From the NCBI RefSeq assembly GCF_040881935.1, contig NZ_JBBECH010000062.1, positions 1-18,833 on the forward strand: a DNA stretch of 18,833 nt. Direction: 5' to 3'. The first letter of the stretch is position 1; every line of letters begins with the position of its first letter. The translations under genes were made by a program, and so were the position numbers. The notes under the pieces are model-generated. The model was given only the letters and a program-made list of their open reading frames with translations, searched no databases and was not told the DNA's origin. Positions 1 through 5,785 of this stretch are shown here, piece by piece. Origin of the DNA: Saccharospirillum sp040881935. GTDB taxonomy: Bacteria; Pseudomonadota; Gammaproteobacteria; Pseudomonadales; Natronospirillaceae.

Positions 1-47
1 ATACAAATTAGCGCTACTTTAACTGGAGCCCATATTTTCATTTGTAG
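1..47 (-). other. Start of a further integron cassette, cut by the window edge
   Basis: These bases lie beyond the last attC-like site of the array and should be the 5' end of the next cassette, read leftward. No start codon with a convincing ribosome site is visible in so short a piece. The base composition is AT-rich like the other cassettes. The array therefore continues to the left of this window. Confidence 0.4.
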
Positions 48-106
48 CTCTAACGATATGGAGCAGTGGCCGTGTCTTAGCGGTCCGCTGCTTACAATGG
101 TTAGAT
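48..106 (-). other. attC recombination site of the HAD phosphatase cassette
   Basis: On the plus strand the R' box is CTCTAAC (48-54) and the R'' box is GTTAGAT (100-106). Between them are imperfect inverted arms, GGAGCAG near 60 and CTGCTTAC near 88, and an inner pair around AGCGGTCCGCT. This 59-bp imperfect palindrome is the usual form of an attC. The TAA stop of the preceding gene is the TTA of the R'' box. Confidence 0.8.
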
Positions 107-721
107 CACGCCGATTTCAACCAGCGCATGTTTCACATCTGTGTGATTCTTTACACAAACAGCACGCATACCCGACTCTCTTGCTCCACTTACATTTTCC
201 TCCATATCATCGAAAAACAGCATTGCACCAAGACTGATGCCAGTGGCATTAGAAATTGCTTCAAAAGATCGTCTTTCAGGCTTCCTAAATCCAAGATCAG
301 ATGAAACAAATATTTTGTCAAAAGAATTTACAACCCTAGGGTACTTATTATACCAGTAGCTTTGGTGAGCGCGGTTTGAATTAGTAAATGCAAAACAGGG
401 CAACTCTCTCCTAACTTTACTTATGTAATTCAGAGTTTCCTCAATCTCATCAACAAATATAGCATTCCACCCTAAAGCTATATCCGAATCTGTTGCTTCT
501 AATTCGAGCACACCCCTAAGGTGATCAAAATACTGAGAAGCTTCGATTTCGCCACGCTCATGTTTCTCGTACGCTTCGTCCATTTTGAATCGACTTTGCA
601 ACTCTTCAACTGGCAGTAAAGTCCATTTCTTCCATGTCTGAAATGCGAGATTAAAATCAATATTGAGCAGCACACCGCCCAAGTCAAATAGCAATCCCTC
701 TACCTTTTGTGATCTTGACAT
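101..721 (-). CDS. HAD-superfamily hydrolase (YihX-like phosphatase), integron cassette gene
   Basis: The 206-residue protein is a subfamily IA HAD hydrolase, probably a soluble phosphatase of small sugar phosphates or nucleotides. Motif I is FDLGGVL near residue 12, with the nucleophile Asp; the usual second Asp is Gly, as in YihX-type enzymes (DLGNV). An alpha-helical cap follows. Motif II is FTNSN near 117, the motif III lysine is in RKPERRSF near 149, and motif IV is FFDDMEEN near 168. All catalytic positions are present, so the enzyme is probably active. I chose the ATG at 721, preceded by a purine-rich GGGAAACGGAAAC stretch. An upstream TTG at 751 would place ten residues inside the neighbouring attC. 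Its stop overlaps its own attC. The substrate cannot be told from sequence. No promoter of its own is evident. Confidence 0.85.
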   Translation of the reverse strand: MSRSQKVEGLLFDLGGVLLNIDFNLAFQTWKKWTLLPVEELQSRFKMDEAYEKHERGEIEASQYFDHLRGVLELEATDSDIALGWNAIFVDEIEETLNYISKVRRELPCFAFTNSNRAHQSYWYNKYPRVVNSFDKIFVSSDLGFRKPERRSFEAISNATGISLGAMLFFDDMEENVSGARESGMRAVCVKNHTDVKHALVEIGVI

Positions 722-739
722 AGTTTCCGTTTCCCTGTG

Positions 740-795
740 TTCTAACGCCAAAATTTGGGGCGCTGAAAGCGTCCCTCAACATTTACTTGTTAGAG
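740..795 (-). other. attC recombination site of the TIR-protein cassette
   Basis: The plus strand has TTCTAACGCC (740-749) at one end and GTTAGAG (789-795) at the other. Inner arms GGGGCGCTGAAAGCGTCCC form a clear hairpin. Read on the minus strand, it begins CTCTAACAAG and ends GGCGTTAG, the usual look of attC. It belongs to the TIR cassette, although the IS30 element now separates it from that gene by more than 1 kb. Confidence 0.85.
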
Positions 796-808
796 TCGCC
801 GAATTCAT

Positions 809-816
809 ATACTAAG
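809..816. repeat. Left copy of the 8-bp direct repeat flanking the IS30-family element
   Basis: ATACTAAG occurs here and again at 1874-1881, one copy on each side of the transposase gene. This is consistent with a target-site duplication. IS30-family duplications are normally only 2-3 bp, so part of the match could be chance or part of the element ends. Confidence 0.5.
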
Positions 817-1873
817 TGCGACAGTTTCGACAAATAAGCGGGTGAGCTGCCAAAATGGCCGTTTTTCTTTCCGACCAAAGAGAGATAAACGATGACCACT
901 TATAGGCAGCTCACCCTAGAAGACAGGGTACTGATATCGCACCTTCGTTGGCAAGGCCTAAGTTACGCCGAGGTTGCCAGTCAAATGGGCCGACATCGAA
1001 GTACCATATATCGGGAGTTCGAACGCAATAGCTGCTATAGCACAGATGGTTCATATAGGCCCACGAAAGCCGACAGCCGTACCCGAGGGCGACGGAGTCG
1101 ATCACGGCGTAATCGACACTATGATGAGCACGATTTCAAGCTTGTCCGATACTATCTGCGGCAAAAATGGAGCCCAGAACAGATTACGGGGTTTTTGAAG
1201 GCAAACGGATTAAAGCCAATATCCCACGAAACTATTTACCAGTACATCTGGCGAGACAAGGCCAATGGTGGCTCGCTATGGACTCATCTTCGCCAGTCAC
1301 TCAAACAACGTAGAAAACGCTATAAAGCCTACGACAGCAGGGGTCGACTAGCCAACAAGCGGCGTATCTCGGAACGTCCCCACAGTGTCGAAACCCGAAA
1401 GCACAAGGGGCACTGGGAAATCGACACCATCATGGGACGCGACTCGAAAGATTGCATCGTAACAATCAATGAACGAAAAACCGGGTTCGCTATGATTGGA
1501 AAGCTTCGAGATCGAAGCACCAAGTCGTTGAACAAGAAAACAAAGCGATTGATCGGAAGGGATCCTTTATCTTTCAAAACCATTACTGCTGACAACGGTA
1601 CTGAGTTCCACCAGTACAAAGAGATTGAACGAAGTGCAAACGTCCGATTCTACTTTGCGAACCCGTTTCATTCCTGGGAGAGGGGAAGCAACGAAAATCT
1701 CAACGGTCTTATCCGCCAATATCTACCTAAAGGCACCAGTATGGCAGAGCTGACACAGCAACAATGCGATATTATCGCTAACCGTTTAAACTCTCGAACC
1801 AGAAAACGCTTCAACTTTAAAACCCCTGAGGAGATGTACTATGGTTGATAATTATTGTCGCGGTTCAAGCTTG
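817..1873 (+). mobile_element. IS30-family insertion sequence, about 1.06 kb
   Basis: A complete transposase gene lies between two 8-bp direct repeats that delimit about 1057 bp, a normal IS30-family length. The ends share only a weak inverted repeat: GCGACA at 818-823 on the left matches TGTCGC near 1857 on the right. The exact tips are therefore uncertain by several bases. The element sits in the 3' noncoding part of the TIR cassette, after that gene's stop codon and before its attC, and faces against the cassette genes. Joining the flanks at the repeat restores a short ordinary cassette tail. Confidence 0.75.
892..1848 (+). CDS. IS30-family transposase
   Basis: The 318-residue DDE transposase catalyses cut-and-join transposition of the element. 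An N-terminal helix-turn-helix lies at residues 4-45 (LTLEDRVLISHLRWQGLSYAEVA, then RHRSTIYRE). A second DNA-binding segment is near 93-122 (WSPEQITG, SHETIYQYIW). The catalytic triad is complete: Asp178 in GHWEIDTIMG, Asp234 in ITADNGTEF and Glu268 in GSNENLNGLIRQYLPKG, the last being a family signature. The length is typical and there is no frameshift, so it is probably functional. The ATG start follows AAAGAGAGATAAACG, which offers a ribosome site. Confidence 0.95.
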   Translation: MTTYRQLTLEDRVLISHLRWQGLSYAEVASQMGRHRSTIYREFERNSCYSTDGSYRPTKADSRTRGRRSRSRRNRHYDEHDFKLVRYYLRQKWSPEQITGFLKANGLKPISHETIYQYIWRDKANGGSLWTHLRQSLKQRRKRYKAYDSRGRLANKRRISERPHSVETRKHKGHWEIDTIMGRDSKDCIVTINERKTGFAMIGKLRDRSTKSLNKKTKRLIGRDPLSFKTITADNGTEFHQYKEIERSANVRFYFANPFHSWERGSNENLNGLIRQYLPKGTSMAELTQQQCDIIANRLNSRTRKRFNFKTPEEMYYG

Positions 1874-1881
1874 ATACTAAG
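1874..1881. repeat. Right copy of the 8-bp direct repeat flanking the IS30-family element
   Basis: Second copy of ATACTAAG, 13 bases beyond the stop codon (1895-1897) of the TIR-domain gene. See the left copy at 809-816. Confidence 0.5.
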
Positions 1882-1894
1882 CATTGATAGCCTC

Positions 1895-2713
1895 TTATGG
1901 AATGCTGGGTATTGCATAGCCGCAAGCCTTAAGCTCTTTTGATACTTCATTTTTCCACGCACCAAATGGGTCTAGCGGGACATACACAACACCACTTATA
2001 TCATTGGGGGTTTCAATTTCCCCTTTTACTAGGGAGCAAACGTTTTCTCTGCCTAGCTTTGCCATAAGATAGCCGTGCTCAAACACGACATTCTGCCGCG
2101 CTCTGTTTTTCGGGGGAACTTTTGATTCATGCGCTCCGCGGCCATGATCACAGGCTGTGTAGAGAACTATTGCGAAGTCCGCATCATTTGAGTAATGCTC
2201 AATTTTTTCAATTATCGTCATTCCCGAACTTGCTTGTTCATGAAGGATGATTGCTTCCACCCCCAATTTTTCTATAAAACGGCTGACTTCTTGCTTCGCT
2301 TCATTATCGCGACCATGAACAATAAAGACCTTACGCTTGTTCCTGGCAGAAACTGGAGCTGCAACTGGAGAAGAGGGTTTGGGAGTCTGAATAGATTTTT
2401 GCGATTGTTCTGGACGGAAATTCTCACCAAACTCTAATGCGTCTAGCGCTGGGGTGAACTGCTCAGAAAGATATGTCCGCCTCTCTGCATAAGTGCCGAA
2501 CATGGGCTTTATAAACCCCCAAAAAGAGTCTAGATTACGGTGCTGGCGGAGCCATTGGGGTAACATCGGAGCGACATCTTCGTTACTTAACAGCTCTCTT
2601 CTTAGTATTTCAAACTCACGATCATCTGCAGAAAGGCCAGTCGCCCGGGCTGTAAGTAAATTAGCCAGATAGCTCACCTTGTCAAAATCGCTTTCCAGGA
2701 ACTCAACACTCAA
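1895..2713 (-). CDS. TIR-like domain protein (CAP12/Pycsar-effector type), putative anti-phage effector, cassette gene
   Basis: With the start chosen here the protein has 272 residues. The N-terminal 100 residues are helical and include LPQWLRQHRNLDSFWGFIK and TYAERRTYL, a pattern I associate with abortive-infection type proteins. After a Pro/Ser/Ala linker comes a TIR-like domain: KVFIVHGRD near residues 128-136, the putative catalytic Glu in TIIEKIE at about 169, FAIVLYT, and RQNVVFEHGYLMAKLGRENV. Relatives cleave NAD+ during anti-phage defence; that role here is inferred. The start is unusual. No ATG lies between the attC and the conserved region. A TTG at 2713 has AAGGA eight bases upstream. 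The only upstream in-frame ATG (2875) would read through the neighbouring attC and overlap the HNH gene by 37 bases. No partner sensor or cyclase lies beside it. Confidence 0.8.
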   Translation of the reverse strand: MSVEFLESDFDKVSYLANLLTARATGLSADDREFEILRRELLSNEDVAPMLPQWLRQHRNLDSFWGFIKPMFGTYAERRTYLSEQFTPALDALEFGENFRPEQSQKSIQTPKPSSPVAAPVSARNKRKVFIVHGRDNEAKQEVSRFIEKLGVEAIILHEQASSGMTIIEKIEHYSNDADFAIVLYTACDHGRGAHESKVPPKNRARQNVVFEHGYLMAKLGRENVCSLVKGEIETPNDISGVVYVPLDPFGAWKNEVSKELKACGYAIPSIP

Positions 2714-2758
2714 ACCATTTTTCCTTACTTTGATAATCTCTTCTGGTGGAGCTCGGAA

Positions 2759-2844
2759 GCCTAACGCCGCGAAGCACGCGCGGTTGCGGAATGGAGGCGA
2801 AGCCGCAATGCAGTAACCGTCGCCGTGCCTTGCATTGGTTAGCC
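2759..2844 (-). other. attC recombination site of the HNH-nuclease cassette
   Basis: The R' box GCCTAAC (2759-2765) fits the RYYYAAC consensus perfectly. The R'' box is GTTAGCC (2838-2844). In between are complementary segments such as TGCGGAATGG / CAATGCAGT and GGCGAAGCC, forming an imperfect 86-bp palindrome. The TAA of the HNH gene is the TTA at 2839-2841 within R''. Confidence 0.8.
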
Positions 2845-3405
2845 ATAATGCTGTTTGCGGTGACAATTTGGACAAAGTGCTATCGCATTTTTTATTGTAT
2901 CTTCGCCACCTTTAGAAAGTTGTTTTATATGATGTACTTCTAAATAAGGACTTCCATCTTTCTTTTTGTTAAACGGCGCTGCTGCCCTACATCCTTCACA
3001 CCTACCTTTTGCTCGATCAAGAACTTCGGCCACAACATCAGGATTTCTTATGAAATTAACAGTAACAGAGTAATGCTTGCTTGGCTTCTTAGGAGCTTTT
3101 TCTATCCGTTTTTTCCGTTCTTCCGAAGAATCTGACTGTGACTTTTTAACCTGCTTATCAAAGTCGCTACTTAGGGTTGTCAACTTGGCATTGATAACCG
3201 AATACTCGAGTTTAGTCAACTCAAGTCTAGCCTCATACGTATGCAATTGGCCTACGGGCTCATTTACAGCCATTGCCCATATTGCTTTAGCTGGGTATGA
3301 CCTGCCTGAAGAACTAATAACGAACCAGTTTCTTGCTGGCATATAGCCTTCTGGTCGAAGACCTGCATCAAAATCGACAAACGCCTTCTCTACTATCTTT
3401 TTCAT
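2839..3405 (-). CDS. HNH endonuclease with ScoMcrA-like N-terminal region, cassette gene
   Basis: The 188-residue protein is a probable DNA endonuclease. The C-terminal HNH fold has Cys136-x2-Cys139, the His pair in LEVHHIKQLSKGG (158-159), Asn173, and Cys178-x2-Cys181-His182: a zinc-stabilised McrA-type HNH. Residues 15-60 (RPEGYMPARNWFV, then GRSYPAKAIWAMA) resemble the head region of ScoMcrA-like proteins, which pairs with HNH domains in modification-dependent restriction. A Lys/Ser-rich linker lies at 85-112. The likely role is cutting foreign or modified DNA, inferred from family. The ATG follows AGAGAGTCTC. The stop is embedded in its attC. It lies next to the TIR-protein cassette, giving two defence-like genes in a row. 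Confidence 0.85.
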   Translation of the reverse strand: MKKIVEKAFVDFDAGLRPEGYMPARNWFVISSSGRSYPAKAIWAMAVNEPVGQLHTYEARLELTKLEYSVINAKLTTLSSDFDKQVKKSQSDSSEERKKRIEKAPKKPSKHYSVTVNFIRNPDVVAEVLDRAKGRCEGCRAAAPFNKKKDGSPYLEVHHIKQLSKGGEDTIKNAIALCPNCHRKQHYG

Positions 3406-3419
3406 GAGACTCTCTGAAT

Positions 3420-3524
3420 GGCTAACGCTAAAATTCAGCGGCGGCCTTTGCGCAGCGAAGCCGAGAAAAGGCCGTCCGGTGGAGGCCCGTCAGGGCCGGA
3501 ACGAACTGGAATGATTGGTTATGT
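3420..3524 (-). other. attC recombination site of the small membrane-protein cassette
   Basis: The R' box is GGCTAAC (3420-3426) and the R'' box is GTTATGT (3518-3524). The ends pair as CTAACGCTAAAATTCAG against CTGGAATGATTGGTTATG, with the single extrahelical bases expected of attC. The 105-bp length makes it the longest of the set, and the centre has further GGCC-rich pairing. The gene's stop lies 10 bases outside R'', unlike most cassettes here. Confidence 0.8.
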
Positions 3525-3533
3525 GATTTTGCG

Positions 3534-3863
3534 TCAAAGCAACAAATCACCGTACCCCCAAATTACCGTGCCTACCACCGTGAAAACGACAGCAAATATA
3601 GAAACTATGGTGTATAGCGGCTTTAAACTTACAGCATCATCATCGGTAAGTACCACGGTTTGACTCCCAGGGAAAAGTGACGTGAAAAGAGAAGCCAAAA
3701 TCGCATCAGCTAATACCGAGAAGACCACAAGAATTGAGCCACTTCGCTGGAACCAAACACCTGGAGAATCACCTTCCGGCTGCCAGTCTAAAATCAGTGC
3801 TAACGAAGTAGGAATTACTCCAAGCACCAGCAGAAGGGCAGCGATCGCTATCAGTTTTCCCAT
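3534..3863 (-). CDS. Small three-helix membrane protein of unknown function, cassette gene
   Basis: The 109-residue protein has three hydrophobic segments, at about residues 4-26, 43-67 and 83-105, so it is an inner-membrane protein. Between helices 1 and 2 is a short loop, WQPEGDSPGVWFQRSGS. Between helices 2 and 3 is an acidic loop, LTDDDAVSLKP. I recognise no functional domain, though small membrane proteins of this style are common in integron cassettes. The ATG at 3863 has GGGGTC nine to ten bases upstream. A neighbouring open frame on the plus strand runs through the attC and is not credible. Confidence 0.7.
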   Translation of the reverse strand: MGKLIAIAALLLVLGVIPTSLALILDWQPEGDSPGVWFQRSGSILVVFSVLADAILASLFTSLFPGSQTVVLTDDDAVSLKPLYTIVSIFAVVFTVVGTVIWGYGDLLL

Positions 3864-3882
3864 GCGTCAGACCCCGAATCCC

Positions 3883-3930
3883 ACATAACGCCGCATTCAG
3901 CGGTTTGTCCGCTGCAATGCTTTGTTATGA
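3883..3930 (-). other. attC recombination site of the GNAT cassette
   Basis: This is the shortest and clearest site, 48 bp. The R' box is ACATAAC (3883-3889) and the R'' box is GTTATGA (3924-3930). GCATTCAGCGG (3893-3903) pairs with CCGCTGCAATGC (3909-3920), with one extrahelical base. The GNAT stop codon is the TTA at 3925-3927 in R''. Confidence 0.9.
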
Positions 3931-4380
3931 TAAAACTTGACGCGACATAGAAAGAAAGTTCTCATCGCTATCCGAAACCTGATAACCCAGCGATTTGTAA
4001 AATTTTATAGCAGGCTCGTTGCATGCAAAGCTTGATAGCGTAACACGGCTTCTACCTTGTTCCTGAGCTAATTGGTGGACATGATTCATGATCATTTCAC
4101 CAAACTTCTGATTCTGAAACTCTGGAAAGACGACAAGCAGGTGTATATGGATTGCGTTGTCATAAGGCTTGAAGCAAAGCATGCCAATGCGCTTGTGGTC
4201 AACATATACCCAGTTAAACCAATTAATCTCATATTCACTGCTCAAACGTTCTCGCTGAAACTGATCACACCAACCAAAGACGGCATCAACATGCGAGCAC
4301 AGCCCCTGTTTCACAACAGAAAACAAAGCGTCGAACTCATCATATTTTACTTGCACTAGGTTGATTTCCCTGCTCCTCAT
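3925..4380 (-). CDS. GNAT-family N-acetyltransferase, cassette gene
   Basis: The 151-residue protein has the GNAT acetyl-CoA-binding fold. A central strand HIHLLVVFPEFQNQKFGEMIMNHV (residues 78-101) carries the Q-N-Q-K-F-G pyrophosphate-binding loop, and NEPAIKFYKSLGYQV near 121-135 is the classic C-terminal motif B. It transfers an acetyl group from acetyl-CoA to an amine; the substrate is unknown. The ATG lies inside the R' box of the next attC (CATAACG on the plus strand) and has no evident Shine-Dalgarno sequence. A GTG eight codons later (4356), after AGGAGCAGGG, is an alternative start. GNAT genes are frequent in integron cassettes. Confidence 0.85.
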   Translation of the reverse strand: MRSREINLVQVKYDEFDALFSVVKQGLCSHVDAVFGWCDQFQRERLSSEYEINWFNWVYVDHKRIGMLCFKPYDNAIHIHLLVVFPEFQNQKFGEMIMNHVHQLAQEQGRSRVTLSSFACNEPAIKFYKSLGYQVSDSDENFLSMSRQVLS

Positions 4381-4433
4381 AACGTTTACAGCATGCGCGA
4401 GTTTACGAGTCGCTGTGCCTGTACTTGTTAACT
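4377..4433 (-). other. attC recombination site of the first cassette
   Basis: The R' box is TCATAAC (4377-4383) and the R'' box is GTTAACT (4427-4433). The interior has AAACTCG/CGAGTTT-type pairing around GCGCGAGTTTACGAGTCGC. Total length is 57 bp. The R'' box supplies the TAA stop of the first cassette gene, and the R' box supplies the ATG of the GNAT gene. Confidence 0.75.
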
Positions 4434-4916
4434 GTTGATTCCAAGTATCTTGGAAATAGCTTTTTGCTTAGCATCTTCATCATCCATTCCTTCCATTACA
4501 TATTCACTCGCAAGCGTTTCGATACGCTGAGATACAATTTCTTTAGCTTCATCCTCTGTGCATGAGTTCTCACTCATAGTTTTATTAAGCAATTGAAGGC
4601 TTTTTTCTGCCATAATTTTTGTAAGCTCTGCGAACTCATTTGTGTTGTTCGGATCAAACGTCTTTTCTCCAAGCTCCTTAATTTTCGCTTGCTTTCGACG
4701 TTCGATTTCCTGCTCAACCTCTTGCGCTTTGCTGCTATGTTCTTCGGACTTTTGAAAGTTCCCGGCTTTAGCTTGTGCCGAAGCAGCATAAAGTAACTTC
4801 CCATGCATTCGCTCAAGCTTGTCATTAGACCAACTTGTGACTGGGCGATTGTTATCAATACCACCGAAAAACATGATGATCACAACGACAACAACGATTC
4901 CGATAATAATTTCCAT
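4428..4916 (-). CDS. Membrane-anchored coiled-coil protein of unknown function, first integron cassette
   Basis: The protein has 162 residues. Residues 1-20 are a very hydrophobic N-terminal anchor (IIIGIVVVVVIIMFFGG). The rest is highly charged and helical. Residues 30-85 have coiled-coil character (KLERMHGKLLYAASAQAKAGN, EEHSSKAQEVEQEIERRKQAK). The C-terminal half has two acidic stretches, NSCTEDEAKEIVSQRIETLASEY and MDDEDAKQKAISKIL, which look like a repeated short helical unit (xDEDAKxxxxxxI). It is probably a single-pass protein facing the cytoplasm. I do not recognise the family. A good ribosome site (AGGGGA) precedes the ATG by seven bases. It is the cassette closest to the attI position and so the one any integron promoter would drive most. 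Confidence 0.7.
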   Translation of the reverse strand: MEIIIGIVVVVVIIMFFGGIDNNRPVTSWSNDKLERMHGKLLYAASAQAKAGNFQKSEEHSSKAQEVEQEIERRKQAKIKELGEKTFDPNNTNEFAELTKIMAEKSLQLLNKTMSENSCTEDEAKEIVSQRIETLASEYVMEGMDDEDAKQKAISKILGINS

Positions 4917-4930
4917 ATGCTTCCCCTAGC

Positions 4931-5040
4931 AGTTAACAGCTTATTCATCTTCTATCCCGCCCCTTATTCCGGCAGGTACTGCATAAAAGCTACCACACCC
5001 CTCCGCTAACACCCAGTGATAGTGGGCACGCGGACGATAC
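4931..5040 (-). other. attI-side junction and remnant attI region of the integron
   Basis: A core-type site AGTTAAC (4931-4937; GTTAACT on the minus strand) lies 15 bases before the first cassette's start codon, where the attI x attC junction is expected. A second core-like GCTAAC is at 5004-5009. The stretch between the cassettes and the integrase remnant is short, so attI may be damaged. No confident cassette promoter was seen. A 22-codon open frame with ATG at 4948 and a GGGATAGAAG stretch upstream begins here. Confidence 0.5.
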
Positions 5041-5085
5041 CCGAACTAAGACCCCACCCCATATTAAAACCGACAAAACCGTCGC

Positions 5086-5563
5086 ATACGACGTTGATGT
5101 CCCGTATGTTCAGGGATTTTCTAAAACAGGAAGTTGGCGATTTGGACTTCAAGCAAGCTAAAAAACACAGAAAGCTACCTACCGTGTTATCGCCGGACGA
5201 GGCAAAACGGGTTATTTCACAGTTAACCGGGCTGCATCGACTGATTGTTCAACTGATGTATGGCAGCGGGCTCAGAATCATGGAGGCTGTTCGGCTTAGA
5301 GTAAAAGATGTCGACTTTGAAAACGGAGGCCTTTGGATTCAAGAAGCCAAAGGTGGGAAAGCAAGGCGGTCTCTATTGCCAAATCGCACTATCCCTATGC
5401 TTAAGGAGCAGGTCGAGCACGTTTTCAATCTGCACGCGTCTGATCTGGAAACTGGTCATGGCAGGAAATTCTGGGGCACTCTTCTCTTGAGACGACCCAG
5501 ATATACACCCACGTTGTGGGCTTGCATGAGAGAGGTATGGTGAGCCCGGTGGATATCAATTAG
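5086..5563 (+). pseudogene. intI: Integron integrase (IntI) pseudogene
   Basis: This is a tyrosine-recombinase remnant, divergent from the cassettes as intI always is. The frame from about 5100 to 5461 gives FRDFLKQEVGDLDF, KLPTVLSPDEAKRVISQL and GSGLRIMEAVRLRVKDVDF, with the first catalytic Arg at 5274-5276, ending at LETGHG. From 5462 a different frame continues QEILGHSSLETTQIYTHVVG and ends SPVDIN, stop 5561-5563, carrying the catalytic GH and Tyr (5504-5506). About 100 residues between them are deleted, including the integron-specific insertion and the H-x-x-R box, with a frame change. The N-terminal SAM-like domain (about 85 residues) is also absent. Upstream bases near 5081 may hold a frameshifted trace of it. 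It cannot make an active recombinase. Confidence 0.9.
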
Positions 5564-5785
5564 ATTCGCTACCGCCCGGCCGGTTACAGGGCACACCAAG
5601 GGGGAATAAATTGTTTGGTCAACATGGCATTTTGAGATTGGGTTGGCAAGTTTTTATGTTACAGCAGTGTCGTTTGCGCCCCCCTCTTCCCCAAGGCCCT
5701 TTGATGGGCTCGGGCGTACGAGTCTGTGGTTTGTTTTGCTTCGTGTCGCCCAGAGGCCTCCTACGGGGAGGAGTGGTGGGTGGGC
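5564..5785. other. Boundary region between integron and core DNA, no gene seen
   Basis: These 222 bases separate the integrase remnant from the stop codon of the sugar kinase. I find no coding region, and the open frames here are shadows. There is a small hairpin CCTCC-TACGG-GGAGG (5757-5771) without a U-tract, so it is not a convincing terminator for the kinase. Composition changes here from cassette-like to GC-rich. Confidence 0.5.

Noticed and set aside
2714..2875. N-terminal extension of the TIR protein from an ATG at 2875
   Set aside because: It would be encoded mostly by the attC of the neighbouring cassette and would overlap the HNH gene. The TTG at 2713 fits the conserved start better, although read-through is kept as a finding.
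3418..3663. 81-codon plus-strand frame between the HNH and membrane-protein genes
   Set aside because: It runs straight through an attC site and into the membrane-protein gene on the other strand. The attC hairpin explains the sequence.
1..4433. Repeated hairpins between short genes as a CRISPR array
   Set aside because: Spacing is gene-sized, the repeats are not identical, and the boxes are typical of attC sites. No cas genes are present.
4917..5100. LexA box or cassette promoter (Pc) in the intI-attI region
   Set aside because: No CTG-N10-CAG LexA site was found, and no -35/-10 pair with acceptable spacing could be defended. The region may be truncated.
5757..5771. Hairpin CCTCC-TACGG-GGAGG as a terminator for the sugar kinase
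   Set aside because: The stem is short and no T-run follows on the minus strand, so it is not a convincing intrinsic terminator.
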